Assembly (NCBI GenBank): GCA_015680905.1
Contig: CM027385.1
Coordinates: 16,436,501 to 16,500,500 of the forward strand
DNA from: Coptis chinensis
Taxonomy: Eukaryota > Streptophyta > Magnoliopsida > Ranunculales > Ranunculaceae
DNA: 64,000 nucleotides
Direction of reading: 5' to 3'
Shown here: in pieces, positions 45,980-58,779 of the stretch
How the letters are laid out: each line of letters opens with the position of its first letter
Position numbering within the stretch: position 1 is the first letter of the stretch
The notes under the pieces: generated by a model
Told to the model about the DNA's origin: nothing
Database searches by the model: none
What the model saw: only the letters and a program-made list of their open reading frames with translations
Made by a program: the position numbers and the translations under genes

Positions 45980-46278
45980 AGCTGTTACTTCTGGCCTAGC
46001 ATCTGCTCTGAACTCTCAAAGCTTCCCATCTCGCATGAATCTATCCACTTCTCTGAGCAGTTGTAAACACTTATTTGTTTCATGATTCTTCACTTTATGG
46101 AAATTGCAGAAAGGTTTATTTGCTATTTCTCGAAGTTTGTGAGTCAGATGCTGGAAATAAAGCTCTTTCCCTACCCTCCTTAAAATATCCTCTATTGTAG
46201 TATTAATTTAATGGCAATATAATTGCTTGGAACAAACTCTTCTTTCAGCGATCTTTCAAACCTCTTTTTCTGTGACAG

Positions 46279-47400
46279 TTAGTTTTCAGACTTTGGATAA
46301 GAATCTACCGACTTCCTCTTATCGGATTTGCTGTAATTCTCCTCCTTATCATACTTATTTGATTTCAATACCTGTAACATTGGCTGAACCGATGCTGCCA
46401 TAATCCCTCCTTCTACTTGCACATCTTTTTCCGTTTTATCATGCAACTCTCTCAGAGTTTTGGTATCCTTTCGAAGCATATATTTGTGCATATCGGAACC
46501 TGGAATAAGCCCTGTCTGAAATGCTATCACTGCTGTCATTTTCGATTCATCTAAATGCTCTACGAGCTGTGCCTCTGCCTTAAACCGAGATAAGAAAGTT
46601 TTCAGAGATTCCTTCTTCCCTTGCTTAACCTAGAACAGTACTGACACTTGCTTCAGTTTTACTCGCTGATGACCATAATTGGCCAAGAACTTCTCCTCAA
46701 TCTCCCGATAACATGATATCGATCCTTCCGGTAAAGAACAAAACCACTTCAACACCTTCCCCTTCAGACTTGAAGAGAAAGACTTGCATAATAATGAATC
46801 AAGATAAGTTGTTCCTTTGTATATCAAAAACTGGTGTTGATACCCGAATATATGGTCCATCGAATCTGACGTCCCATCATATTGAGTGTAATTAGGAAGT
46901 TTGAACTTTGGTGGAATAGGCATCATCTCGACACTTTGATGTATCGGATTTTTGCTGACATCATCTACCAGTCTTCTTATCGAAGCAGAAGTTTTTTCGA
47001 GAAGCTGGTTTTGCATCATCTCCTGTATCATTTCTTTGGTGATGGGTTGTGGCATCGGAATTTCAAGTATCGACGATGCTTCTGCAGTTCTTTCATGTCT
47101 TGGTGATGCCTTTTCCGTAAAATGACTAACTAATTTTGAACTACACCCCTCTTCTTCGTCTCCATGGATATCCTTTACAACCAGACTCGGACTTCCCTTC
47201 TTCATCTCTTGATTCTCCTTTAGTAAGATAACATTTTGGTTTTCCACTTCCCTTAACCTTTTCAAGATTTCTTTAAGTGAAGTTTCACCTTCAACGTTCT
47301 CCTCCTGGTATCGCTTACTTACCAAAGCTCTTGTATTCCTTGTTTGTGATTGATTATCATTAGCTACTCGTTTACTGTTTGCTTTCTTCTTTGGAGCCAT
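46279..47400 (-). pseudogene. gag of the truncated gypsy element
   Basis: It starts MAPKKKANSKRVANDNQSQT at 47,400. A coiled-coil-like stretch (LKEILKRLREVENQNVILLK) is followed by the capsid-type region: FKLPNYTQYDGTSDSMDHIF, CKSFSSSLKGKVLKWFCSLP, SCYREIEEKFLANYG. A stop at about 46,630 and a frame change lead to 46,539-46,279 (MTAVIAFQTGLIPGSDMHKY). It would form the particle shell; it is inactive as it stands. Confidence 0.8.
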
Positions 47401-47537
47401 TATAATTCACGTTTCACTTTACTACTAAACTTTTGTCACCTTTTTTTCACTCAAAACTCAGAACAAACTTATGGATTCAAAATCAAAGAAAAAGAAAACT
47501 TCAAATTTTCTTGTTCTCGATGCACAGACGGCGTCAA

Positions 47538-47956
47538 TGTGATCGCCAAGAACACCTTTACTTGATTGTTCTAAGATTACACAGATTGTGTAATGGTTTG
47601 AATGAATGAATAAGATGAACTAATTTGAAACAAAGGTTTTTATTGATTAGTAATAAAAAAAAAACTTTACAATGGCTCTAGTTCTTTCTTTCTCTCTCCT
47701 GTTTTAATGATTTTTGTGAGAATGATTGAATGAATTCTCTTTCTTCTTCATCCAATCTTTATACAATCTCCTCAATTAGCTTTGACCCAATCAACCTATA
47801 ACACGTGTCTCTTGTTTTTCTCTTTCTTTTCCCGCTCAATATCTGCAAATGTTTAAAATCACCACGAAATATACCGAGATATTGACATTATGTCAATATC
47901 TTGAGTTTTAAAATATCAGATAAAAATATTTAAGGGCACAATATTTGCCCACTACA
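47538..47956 (-). repeat. LTR of the truncated gypsy element
   Basis: About 419 bp, TGTGATCGCC to CCCACTACA on the plus strand. The right end could be 2 bp further. A TATA-like TGTATAAAG is near 47,757. The partner LTR is absent, so the borders rest on the TG/CA ends and the adjacent primer site. Confidence 0.6.
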
Positions 47957-48236
47957 CAAATGTAATAAGAACTTCCTTCGTGTTCCAACTTACTTTCTCA
48001 AAGACGGCTTAATTTTTCATACGGACTGAATAGTTTGCATTTATGCATATGTTGTCCCAACAAATTCCACTACGTTAAACTATAGAAAATTATTACGCAT
48101 TGGTGCATTGTTGGATGGAGTTTAGGAGGGGTGATCGGAGTGGAAGAGTAAATAATCCTACACAAAACGAATAATTGGTCAGGGACACGTCCAATAACAA
48201 AATAGATACACGCCTGGACAGAATGGATATATTTAA

Positions 48237-48551
48237 GAGCAAGTCCAAAATTGGGCTGCTAAAAAGTGTCAGTGCCACGGGCTTTTTATCTTGCCCAGCC
48301 AAATTTGGCACCCCAAAATCAAAAAACCAATCCAATCGCGCTTTTGCCGTCCATCTATTATTTTGTAACTCTACTATGTTGTCCGTTTCCGAACTTAAAC
48401 TGCTATCAAATGTCTTTAACTTTGGCTGGGTTTTTTACTCCTTCCAAATTTAAGACCTTTTTAACAGCCCCATTGGAATTGGAATGACATTTTTGTGATT
48501 GGGGTGCTATATTTGCCTTTAGCAGCCCATATAGCCCCATTGTAGTTGCTC
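48237..48551. mobile_element. PIF/Harbinger-type MITE
   Basis: 315 bp with terminal inverted repeats GAGCAAGTCCAAAATTGGG and (right end, complement) GAGCAACTACAATGGGGC, flanked by TAA at 48,234-48,236 and 48,552-48,554. Three-base TWA duplications are typical of PIF/Harbinger. It lies about 210 bp past the PDS5 stop codon. Confidence 0.8.
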
Positions 48552-48764
48552 TAAGTGACTAGAAAGCTGTTACACGTGCAACATTTACAACTAATAATGG
48601 TACAAGATACAATGTACATTTACTGGTGATTTCTTGAAATACATTCATCTTGATTGCTTTTACATCTTATGAAACTGACAACCTGAAGTCAAAATATAAA
48701 AAGTTTAATAAAATAAAATAAAAAATAATACTGCTTCAATCTTAGTTGCAGTGTCTTTAAAAGT

Positions 48765-51700
48765 TTAGACTGCTATTCCTTTTCTTGCTCGACGGCTCCA
48801 CATACTCTGCATGATAAGAAGATTGACTTAGAATATATCATATAAAGGTCACCTTCTTAAAGATAAATAGTGCAGGGCAGAAGGTAAGTACAAGAGGTTC
48901 GGCATCAGAGTCTTCATTGTCCGGAGAATTTGCAGAATCTGATTTCTTTTTGCATGTTTTTCTCTGTGTAATGTCTGTCTCATTAACCTCAGGGTGTTTC
49001 ACCTTGGATTCATCGCGGCCGCTGAACCACTCTACAGTTTCATTAACCCCTCGCTCTTCAGATTTTGATTCCTCTTTGTCACATTCCTGAGCATCAGCAC
49101 CTGTTCTCTCTGCATTTAGATCATTCCTTTCCAAAGCAGATTCGTGTTTTTTGGATTCCACCGAGATTTGTTTGTTCAACTTCACATTTCCTACTTGTTT
49201 CCGCTCTTTTTTGTTGTTGTTGTTTGTGTCAGTTAGGAACTTATCTAATTCTTCCATTTGCTTCCTTTCAGAATCACCTAAGAAAGAACATAACTAATAG
49301 TTACGCCAAAAAAATGAGATTACTTCACAGCTTCACCGAGTTTCTGAAATTTGTTGAATAGCACTAGTGTTACTGCACTCGAGAGTTGAGCTCAAAGCTG
49401 CAGTATCAGAACTAGCAATCACACATTAATTTCACTTCACCCATACATACTCACAAGATTTCAATTCTTGCTCCAAAACTATTATGATATATATTCCTAT
49501 TTAGGATATCAGGAAATGCAATATTTGCCAGTATTATATAGAACCACATTTAGTAGGTAGGAATGCTTAGTAAACTCGTTCTGAACCAGTGAACCACTAT
49601 ATGTTGTATATATGTTAGAAGTGTAGTACTGCATCAGACATTAAGTTGGTGACGTGGATCATGATCCAACTGAGTAGTATATATGCTAGATGTTAAATAT
49701 TTATTTTTTTTGTTTCCTAACCAATATTTAAACCAAAATCTGGGTTTAAGACTTTAAGGATGACGAAGTCTTCCAGATTCTTGTCAATACCTCGTTCAAT
49801 CAATTATATTTTTGCCTAGCATTTGATTATCAAAAACTAACGAAATCTTGTGCCATGCAGTACCTTTATATGTGCTACCACATGTATTTCAAACACTTCA
49901 TTTCTAATTTCTACAGCTGTTAGCACGTGTCTCCGGCACATTGTGCCGTAATTATTATCATGTGACCAGTATTAAAGAATAGAAAAGATAAAAAGAATAA
50001 GGAAATTAAGAGAAGCAGATGAGAAATTATGGAAAGAACTCAACTTTTCCCATAACCTTACGTATAATACTGTTTACAATCATATTTAACATGACTTGAA
50101 GTAAGGTGGAAAGCTGGCAACTAATAGTTAGCACTTAGCAACTAATCTACGCAGAATTAAATACATGTTAAATATATAAGAAAGAAACGATAAGGGGTCG
50201 GCCATATCATATGACACAACTCCCTCTCAAGTGTGTTAAGATATCTTGGCAAGCCATTTGATTAGCCCATCGGCGAATTCGTCTTTGTTAACAAGTACTC
50301 AAATTACCAGAGGGTATATATGGGAAGACTGTGAATGTTCAGTCTGCACCTTATGCAGCTTCCAGTATTAATGGCCTAATCCTATCCTAAAGCTAAAAAT
50401 AAAAACAATTATGAAATAGAATCCAATTATCCATCTAGGTGCGTAAGGATTTAAAATTAAGATGATAATAATTCCAAAACTACAATACAACCCTGAGAAG
50501 ACTAGTATGAACTATGATGGGCTGGAAACTCTTACCTGAGTTCATATCATCAACTTTTGACACTGCAATGGTATCACAATTTGATAAGTCAGAGATAGCA
50601 TTACCCTCAGTTTCACAACGTATGGCCATGTCATCTCCTAAATCACTACTTTTAGCACTTCCTTTCCTTCCACCTTTTGATGATGAAGACCTGTTATCAA
50701 AATTATTAATTAGTAGTTGGAATGCAAGGTAAAAAAAATGAATAATTATTAAAAATATTATGCTTACTTCTTAGATTTCTTATTGTGTCTCAAGCTAGTA
50801 GGTGTCAAGTTATTCTGTATCTGTTCAGTTTCCCTATTTCATAAAACGAGAAATGAGATGAATACAGGAAAAATGAAATGTCAGATCAATAATACAACAG
50901 CAAGTCAACCAAAACTGCAGTAAGCCCATTCAAAAACCACATCTCTTTCTAAAGTTTGTTTTTTAGGTCAAGGAATAAATAATCCACAGAGACAGAATAA
51001 TACTTACACGCCATTAGTAGGGGAATCAATTAGTGACTTTTGTCTCTGCAAACCAGTCAAAAACAGTAGTTTAGATATTTGTCCGATTCATGGTTATGCA
51101 TAGACACCAAAGAAAAGTAGCTTCATTGTTAAGTGACTCTGGTCTAGGAAAGTAGAAACAAATATGGGACCTTTCTAGGAATGTGATCATTATTAATGAG
51201 CTCCCACCGCTCCTTGGCTAAACAAAGGACTTCCATCTCTCCATCATCGTACAAAATCTTCAAACAAGATAAATATATATAGAGATCACTCAGCGCATAT
51301 GGTCATTGAAGATACAATATTTTTTGGGTGGGTGACGGGGGAAGGTGGAGAATGCGCCTACCTCATGTTTTTTCTTTCCTTGGTCATAAGCTTGCACCAG
51401 ACCTTCATAAAACCTGTTGATGAAGGCAGCAATTTTCAGTACAAATACAAAGGAAACAAGCATGAACATATACTAAATAACTATCCAAGGAGAGAAGCAA
51501 TTCTAACTAAAAACATATAATGATCATATGGTTTGAATCCAATCGATATTTTGAACTCCGGATTTAATTGTAAGCAGTAAGCAATATGAGTAGTCCAACA
51601 AAAAAAAATTTAAAGCTACCCCAAGCAAACATTTAGATATCTTATTTCTGTAAGAACTATAACTTCTATCATAAGCCCTTCAGTCTCAGGTGTAAATTCT

Positions 51701-54700
51701 ATTCAATCCTTTGTCTGCATGAACAAATTTAGAGGAAACTTACTTCTTATCTAACGGCCACCACACTTTTATTCTAAACCCAACCAAACTTTCGCCTTCC
51801 TTCATTGAACACTGCAGAGTAAAACAAGTAGATAATATAGAATTTCTTTCCAAGACTGACAATAGCAATGAAATGGTATTTATATACAAATCTGATTTTC
51901 CAATGCAACAGGAAGTATATCCCATAAAGAAAGAAAACATTAAAAGCTTATCCCCTTGAGAAACAAACACTGAAGCATTTTTAGGAAGGGAATGTTACAA
52001 GGATCAACCTTTTCCAATCCGGTAACACTTATTCCTTTCTTCTTAATGGAACCAATAGATGATTTGGTATCAGAATCATCCTTATCATCTCCTAATTGGA
52101 CACTAGGAATCTGCACACAAAGGTTGAGAATGAACTGAACCAATCCAACAAAGATTACTTTAACAATGAAGAATCTTATACATGCAATCAAACTTATGAT
52201 AAAGAAATTACTTTCAGTTCAGTGCCAGCAGCTTCACCAATTAACTGTGCTGTGTCGTTGTAATTATGACCAGTGCGTTTGGATTTTTGCTTCATTGAGA
52301 AGCTTCTACTCATTACATGTGAAGCATGCAAGTCCCTCTCAATAGGTTTAAAATCTTCCTCTATAGAAATTTTATCTGTTGCATCTGCATGGGAGGGTGG
52401 CTCCGCATTATGTGGATAACATTTTGAAGCTCTTTTCATACCTTTTATGTAACTACTTGATCTAGATGATTTGTGAATATCTTGGCCAGATGACACTTCT
52501 TCATATTTTGATGATGCCAGGGATGTTGATTTACCAGTTTTTCCTACTTTCCTTTTCCGTGATAATAATTTGTTTTCATCAATATGCTGGCCATCTGTTT
52601 TTCCACCTACAGTATATTCATGGCCATTTCGGGATCCCAAAGTATTGGACCCTTCTAGACCATCTAGATTTATTTCTCTCACCATTCCCAAGATATCAAA
52701 GTCATTTTCTACATCATTTCTTTTGCTTAACAAAATCTTTTTCTTCCCAGCCTTCTTCGTCTTCGATCCCTGAGATTTAAGTTTTTTTATCATCTGCCCT
52801 AAAGGCTCATTTTCATCTCTATCACTATCATCCGGGAGTTGACTGTCTTCAGCAACCTAAATGCATAACAAAGAGGGCAAGATACAGAGATATTAGAAAC
52901 CATTGCCAATATTCCCTTCAAATGCATACCGAAACATCCTTGGGTGTGAAACATACAGTTGTGTAAGTTTCCAACTTGAGTGCTTCAAAATGGGCCAGGA
53001 CACTATCACTTGCAAGCCATGTTTGCTCCACATGCGCCTAAAGGAAAATTTTACTGATGTTAGTTGAAGATTATATAAAGTCAAAGAAACTGACTCATAA
53101 ATCATCATTTTAATATGTAAAAATATTAATGAAAGCAGGTGCCGACTAGCAAAGTCGGTAAAATCTTTGGGTGATGATACCAGCCAGAGGTCTGGGGCTC
53201 GAACCCCGCCAACATCAAAGAGTTACTGATCTCATTTAAAACAGGCTTATCAATCAAAAAAAAAATATTAATGAAAAAAGGAGCCTGCTATGTTCGAATG
53301 TAAAAAATCTTAACTCTACGATCTAGTAAGTAATAATCTCTTAAGGCAAAAATCGGCTCAAAGCCATGCCATAGGATTCAAGAGACTTCATAATGTTTGC
53401 TGAGAAGTTTAGTCCCACATGAGATATGTTAAGCCACGCATAAAAATATATAAGTCGTGGGGCCTCTCCACTTGTCACAAATTGGTTTTAAGTTAGATGC
53501 TCATCTTCAATATGATATCGGGCTATTGTGTTTGGCCCACAGGGCTTGTTGTTTACTCCACGTAACCCAAATTTGATTGAGGGAAAGTGTTGAGAAGTTT
53601 AGTCCCACATGGGATATGTTAAGCCACGTATAAAAATATATAAGTCATGGGGCCTCTCCACTTGACTAATTGGTTATAAGATGGATGCTCATCTTCAATA
53701 GAGTCGGTGAGAAAAACTCACTGAAAAATATAGAAACGGAATTACGTACTTTATTCTTCTTTTATGAAGTATACGGTAATGCAATATGTGTGTCGTGTGC
53801 CAAACATGTGTTACATACAAGACACTGACAAAAGTATACAATAAGTACTGGTTAACCCACCCCCGCCGAGAACTCGGCACCCTTGGATTCATGAGCTTGC
53901 AGCCTGAGTCTAAAATGCAATTGCTTATGAAGCCTTTTAGTTGTCAACGCCATGTAGGTGGTGTCACTATCTTAACAATAGACAGTGCTAGGCCTCGGGA
54001 TAGGGAGTTGCAAATCCAAGAGTACATGAACAACCATAATTGTTTACACACAGACATTAGCGAGAGGGTATTCCGACGCAGCACTGGTCATGAACCATTG
54101 GGTTGTTTCTTCGAAATCCAACAAGTCATATTACGATCCAAGAACATGAAAAACCAACCAAACCACTTTGGAGAAAGCATCAAGTCTGAGGCACCAGGAA
54201 ATTGGTGAAAGACCAAACCAAACTCCAGATTTCCACTAAGAAAATGTTAATATGCGAGCAGTCATGATATGAATAGTGCGTGCAGCACCGATGAAATGAG
54301 TAACCTGATTCACAACAAGCTGTTTGGCAAGTAAAGGTCATATCTGCGAGCAGCCAAGTGGCCACACTCAGTCACTCGGATGTATTTCCAGATGAGAGGG
54401 TTTCAAATTTTTTGCATTTTGTTTTTGGGAGAATGGTATGAGTTGGGGTGAGAGTGCATGCAGTTTTTGGATAGTCTATATATATGACATATCCGTCCCC
54501 TATGGTAGAATGATTCAATAACAGTACAGTAGGCAGGTTACAATGAGCATGTTCATGCATTAGCAAATTTTTTTGACCAAGTAAAAATTTCCATCCATGG
54601 GGTCTACAACTTTTCTTTGTTCTTTTGTAGTTGATTGTGCATGTTTTCTTGTTAATTGATCTCCCATAGATTTTTGTGATACAGGCAAAGTAAAAAGAAA

Positions 54701-57580
54701 AACACCCTTGAGGCATGTCACCCAAGGCAATGCGTCTGAAGGCATATAACCCGATTAATAGTTTCAAACATCATTTCGACTGTTAATTCTTATTTACTGT
54801 TAATTCTTATTTTCTAGAAAATGATGAGACCATAAATCACAATGAGCAAACGAAGCTACACAAAAAACCAAACACGGAAAATGATATTATGACAGGTAGC
54901 ATTTACCACTGAATTATCCTCTTCCTTCTTCTCACGTTGTTTATAGAGTGTTAAAGGGAGTGGAACTAGTGATGTCAGACCGATTGAATCCACCTGCTTT
55001 TGAGATAAATGCTTGGCAATTGACAGTCCAAGGTCACAGATTGCATGTGAATTCTGTAAATTTCAATGGCCATGTCATGAACGAATTAGTATTAATAAAT
55101 ATATGACCATAAAATAAATCAGTAAGACCCTTGATTACACTAATAATTGATTACCAACCTTTGACTTCATTACATCCACTATATCTTCTGAGCATTTGAT
55201 ACTTTGAAAGATGGAAACTATTGCAGACACAATCTCCATTTCCTTCTTGTTACCAACCTCTGGCTTTACATCTTCATTTACATGCACCAGAGAATAAAGA
55301 AATAGATGCAATTGCCTGGAAAAGCATAAAGAAGAATTTAAGTATAGCGAATAGTACACCCCTTTCTGGTACCCAAGCTGAATCTACACTTCTTTAAACA
55401 TTCAACAGTTAATGTAGCTAAAATCACTCGAGGGGGTTTGCCGATCCGTTCTCTAAACACCACAGACCAACACTAAAATTGGTCAACTCATCTCTGACGA
55501 ATTGAAGCAGGATAAGCAGTGGTACCAAAACCCTGATTTTGCTATCATGACCTTGGTCTCATTTAAAGATAGCACAGGCTTTAACACTCATTTAATATAT
55601 AAAGGTTTCACCATATACAACCACTCCAGAAAACACTAAAAAATAAAACATACCTGTATATTGTTTCAAAAGCTCCAACATCCGTGCACTTATCAATATT
55701 AGGACATGAAGAATGATGTGCAAGAGCATGAACCAAGTAAGGGAGGATGAATTCAGGGTAAGTCATCAGCAGATTTGCTTCACAGTACATAGGAAGTTGC
55801 CGTGTCTTCGCTTGGTAACACATTTGAATTACATCAACAAGGTTATGCTTGTACTGCCAGAATAAACATAAATGAGAAATGATATTAGAAACAAAGTAAA
55901 ATATAATAAATGATGCTTCAATGTATCAAAATGTATACCTAATGCATAAAGAGCAAAGGAAGAGAAATACGACAATGATACGAATGTATTTTATAATTTA
56001 CGACAAAAACTACCTCATCAAACTCTGGCGGTTGGGTTCCATTTGTGGTAAACAAGAAAGCACATGCATACTTCACATCAAGGAGTCTATCCTTCATATA
56101 TTGATGCACTTTGCCAAGGAATTCTTTCCTAGCTTCAGGGTAAATAACCTATTAGACAAAGGAGCAAGTTTTGAATAATCACGAACGTCCACTAGCACAA
56201 TTTAAGCTAATGTAAGAACTCAAATGGTTAGCGACAAAAGGAACAACCTCGGATATTCTCAAGGTTAGGTGGAAAACTTCGACGGGTATCTTATGATCCC
56301 AGAGTTTTGACAGGCGTAAAACTGCTTTCCCTGAAGCTAGTTTCATATAGGCCTTATCCACAGCACTGCAAAATATATAAGCAAATATATCAAAGTGGGT
56401 ATGCTCAGAAACTTGACAGCTTAGTTTACATTAGTACACCAAGTTAGCATAAGTAAAGAGCTATTCCTTGTCCAAGGAGTATCTCAAAGTGCCTTTTATT
56501 TCGTAATGTACCTTGACTCTACATGGTCTGCAACCTCTCCAATTGAAAGAATGTTTTTTATGATTCTTAAGAAGTTCTCAAACCCAACACGAAGATGAGC
56601 ATCTTTAACAGGCAAGTAGCTCTTCACCAAAGTTTTCATAGCAAATATCTGTAGTGCACCAACAAAAGACAAGTGTTTACTGTAGATACATATACTAGAA
56701 GATACTGTTTCTAGAGTTGGGAAATAAAAAATCTTAAAATGCACGCCTCATCGTTAACAACTGGAAAACACTGACTGACCTTCAATAAACATAGTTCACT
56801 TCTTTCATCCCAACCAGTTTTACTATTATCTTCTGCTTTCTGAAATGGTGAAGATTATGTTTAGTAACAAAATAAATGACCTACATAGAAATTATAGAAT
56901 GATAGCATAGCAAAGTTTTAGTGATTTTGAAAAAACACACATTACTAGAGTGCAGAATGTTGCTTGTTATGAAGTCTGCAATTTCATTCTCCCTAGTTTC
57001 AAAAATTGACATTGCAATTTGTGCTATACACCCCAGTGATTGTAGTATGGAAGGCAAATGTGTCTTTTCCACTAGCATATCCACGAGCCTCTGCAAAGCA
57101 ATGGGGGAACATCAGATTGTGTTCATACTAATATCTTCACGAAACATTTATACCAGCAGACACAAGGAATTAAGTTGATCAAGCAGTGATGGATAAGTAT
57201 TGAACAAACAAACCTTGTATAACACAGAGAGTGACTTTAGTCCGTCGTCTTTTGTTACAGCAGCAAGTGCCTGTACAGCATACTTGGCCTGCTTTCTGCT
57301 ACCCTCTACACATAACCTCTCCAATATAAGATCCACCGAACTGCAATAAAAAATGCATATGAAAAGTACGTAAACCATGATATGCAGAACCCAGCTTCTA
57401 TGAAATGAAGGTCTCGAGGTATTACCTAGATGCCGTTGCCAATTGTTCCCGAATAGTTCCACCAGCCCTTGCCAGAATTTGCAGTGCACCTTCCTTCAGT
57501 ATGTTATCATCTTCTTTAAGAAATTTTACCAGTTCTGCTTCAGTCCCAAGTAGTAGAATTGGAGAGAAACGTGCAATAAT
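48765..57580 (-). CDS. PDS5: PDS5 sister-chromatid cohesion cofactor, 3' part of gene (5' exons outside window)
   Basis: PDS5 binds the cohesin ring in the nucleus and regulates its hold on chromatin; plant homologues also act in DNA repair. Exons, coding order: 57580-57426, 57340-57214, 57090-56941, 56839-56780, 56648-56512, 56365-56248, 56148-56014, 55853-55654, 55315-55159, 55053-54907, 53037-52957, 52856-52212, 52110-52009, 51811-51744, 51413-51362, 51257-51171, 51045-51008, 50833-50768, 50690-50536, 49277-48892, 48806-48765. All have GT/AG borders and matching phase, about 1,035 codons. HEAT-like helices fill the first ten exons (for example KQAKYAVQALAAVTKDDG, YPEFILPYLVHALAHHSSC). A Lys-rich disordered exon follows, then a Tudor domain and an acidic/basic tail ending PLSMWSRRARKGIAV. 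The donor at 56,941 (GTGTGT) was chosen by phase; a GTAATG five bases inside is an alternative. Roughly the first 550 residues are missing to the right. Confidence 0.9.
49278..50535 (-). other. PDS5 intron, 1.26 kb
   Basis: Intron between the exons ending at 50,536 and beginning at 49,277. AT-rich; no insertion with clear ends was recognised. Confidence 0.7.
51171..51811 (-). other. Tudor domain of PDS5 (three exons)
   Basis: Exons 51811-51744, 51413-51362 and 51257-51171 join in phase to read LVGFRIKVWWPLDKKFYEGL, VQAYDQGKKKHEILYDDGE and MEVLCLAKERWELI. The aromatic residues W, W, F, Y and Y/W needed for a Tudor-type cage are present. Plant PDS5 proteins are known to carry such a domain near the C terminus, where it probably reads histone methylation. 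Confidence 0.87.
53135..53260 (+). mobile_element. tRNA-derived SINE in a PDS5 intron
   Basis: About 126 bp with a box A-like TAGCAAAGTCGG, a box B-like GGCTCGAACCCCG and an A-rich tail. It is flanked by the 16-bp repeat AAAAATATTAATGAAA at 53,119-53,134 and 53,261-53,276. The order of boxes, the tail and the target duplication fit a SINE mobilised by a LINE. Confidence 0.85.
53398..53697 (+). mobile_element. TRIM-like element (short direct repeats) in a PDS5 intron
   Basis: Two direct repeats of about 110 bp, 53,398-53,509 and 53,588-53,697, begin TG(C/T)TGAGAAGTTTAGTCCCA and end ATGCTCATCTTCA. The 78-bp interior starts with TGATATCGGGC, a degraded match to the tRNA-iMet primer site TGGTATCAGAGC, and ends with the purine-rich GATTGAGGGAAAG. 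No target duplication is visible, so the outer ends may have decayed. Confidence 0.7.
53698..54906 (-). other. Remainder of the PDS5 intron between exons 10 and 11
   Basis: A 140-codon plus-strand frame at 53,786-54,208 and other short frames show no family motif. The region is spliced out between 54,907 and 53,037 in the PDS5 model, so I treat it as intron. Confidence 0.55.
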
Positions 57581-57706
57581 CTGAAAATTGATCTCAAGAG
57601 TTTCAGAATAGGTGACAATTAGAATTGTCATGAAAAAAAAAATAAGTAGAAGTAAACTAACAATAACCCATAGTAGCCAGTTTTCAAAAGTTTATAATAA
57701 TAGAAA

Positions 57707-57872
57707 GGGTTAACTAGTATTACCCCACTAGATAGGGAAATTAGGGTCTCTCCCCCAAGTACACACCAAAAAAAAAAGTCAACTTGGGTTGACCGTGTTT
57801 TTTTTGTGTGTATTGGGGTGGGGGGGGGGGGACCCTAATTGCCCATCTAGTGGGGGGAAGACTAACTAACCC
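57707..57872. mobile_element. Mutator-type foldback MITE
   Basis: 166 bp. The left arm GGGTTAACTAGTATTACCCC continues ACTAGATAGGGAAATTAGGGTC. The complement of the right arm reads GGGTTAGTTAGTCTTCCCCC, then CACTAGATGGGCAATTAGGGTC, so nearly the whole element folds into a hairpin around ACACACC. The 9-bp duplication TAATAGAAA at 57,698-57,706 and 57,873-57,881 points to the Mutator superfamily. It lies upstream of the most 5' visible PDS5 exon. Confidence 0.87.
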
Positions 57873-58132
57873 TAATAGAAAAACAAATTGACAAGTCAAG
57901 ATACTACCTAAAAAAATCAACTCCTAAGGTATTAATATTGCTAAAAAATATAAGGGTATTATTGTAATTGCAAAATTATTAGGGTTTAGTTTAGGTATTT
58001 AACTCTAGCTGGGAGTCGTTGGTGGTCTGCCTATATATGGTTGCAACTCTCGTACGAGAGAAAACATTGCATTATGATAACAAAATCACGTTCTTGTTCT
58101 CCCCCAATATTTTCCCACTCTTATTAAATAGT

Positions 58133-58499
58133 CTATGATGCACGGATATGGGTATGGGTACCGATACGGCGATATCGGTACGGGGTACGATACGGCTTTT
58201 TTGAAATATTAGAATACGGGTACGGCCTATGGGTACGACTAATTAATATGAATATTTTAAAATATGTGTATTTTGAAAATTATGTTAGCAATTCTTTGAG
58301 TAGAGTTAGTCAGGAACAAGTGAAAAATTATTATAATACATGTCAAAGTCAATACAGCTTGAAGCCTCAAGAACAATTTACATTTCAATGGAGTAGAACT
58401 ATCAGACCAAGTCTATTTCAGGGATTCCAGTATCCGTATCGGTATCGTACCCGACTGATACGGGTGCAATGGTATTTTAGGAGTATCCGTGCATCATAG
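58133..58499. mobile_element. hAT-type MITE
   Basis: 367 bp with terminal inverted repeats CTATGATGCACGGATA, flanked by the 8-bp duplication TAAATAGT at 58,125-58,132 and 58,500-58,507. Subterminal GGGTACG/CGATACGG words recur on both sides. Any ORF here is incidental. Confidence 0.92.
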
Positions 58500-58507
58500 T
58501 AAATAGT

Positions 58508-58739
58508 TATTTTATGTGTTTCAACTTTTAACTATTAGAGCATCCCCAATGATTCTCAAAAGGTTATTTTAAGTGAGAGGAACCAAAACATACTCCCAAT
58601 GGTCTACTCAAAATGCTGAATAGCTATCTCAAATACCAAAACCTCTCTCAAATTTGAGGCAAAATGAGATTTCAGTATAAGCTATTTCCACTTGCCATAT
58701 GGCACGGTCAGTCTTTATCCGCACCGCGCATAACACTTT
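58508..58739. other. No gene; possible end of a further MITE
   Basis: TTAGAGCATCCCCAATG at 58,537-58,553 is a typical end word of small plant MITEs, but no matching second end was found. Confidence 0.4.
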
Positions 58740-58779
58740 AATTTTTAGTTTACACTTTACTCCGTAATCCCTTAAATTC

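Larger units (their letters stand above)
45655..47956 (-). mobile_element. Truncated Ty3/gypsy element: LTR, gag and protease only
   Basis: Coding order: LTR (47,538-47,956), a primer-binding region (TTGACGCCGTCTGTGCA on the minus strand), gag, then the start of protease. The sequence breaks off at about 45,655 right after the protease active site. No polymerase or second LTR is present. The layout and the DCGSS protease motif resemble those of the 6.2-17.8 kb element, so it is probably a diverged relative. Confidence 0.82.

Noticed and set aside
53786..54208. 140-codon plus-strand frame
   Set aside because: It lies inside a PDS5 intron with precise GT/AG borders and has no recognised motif.
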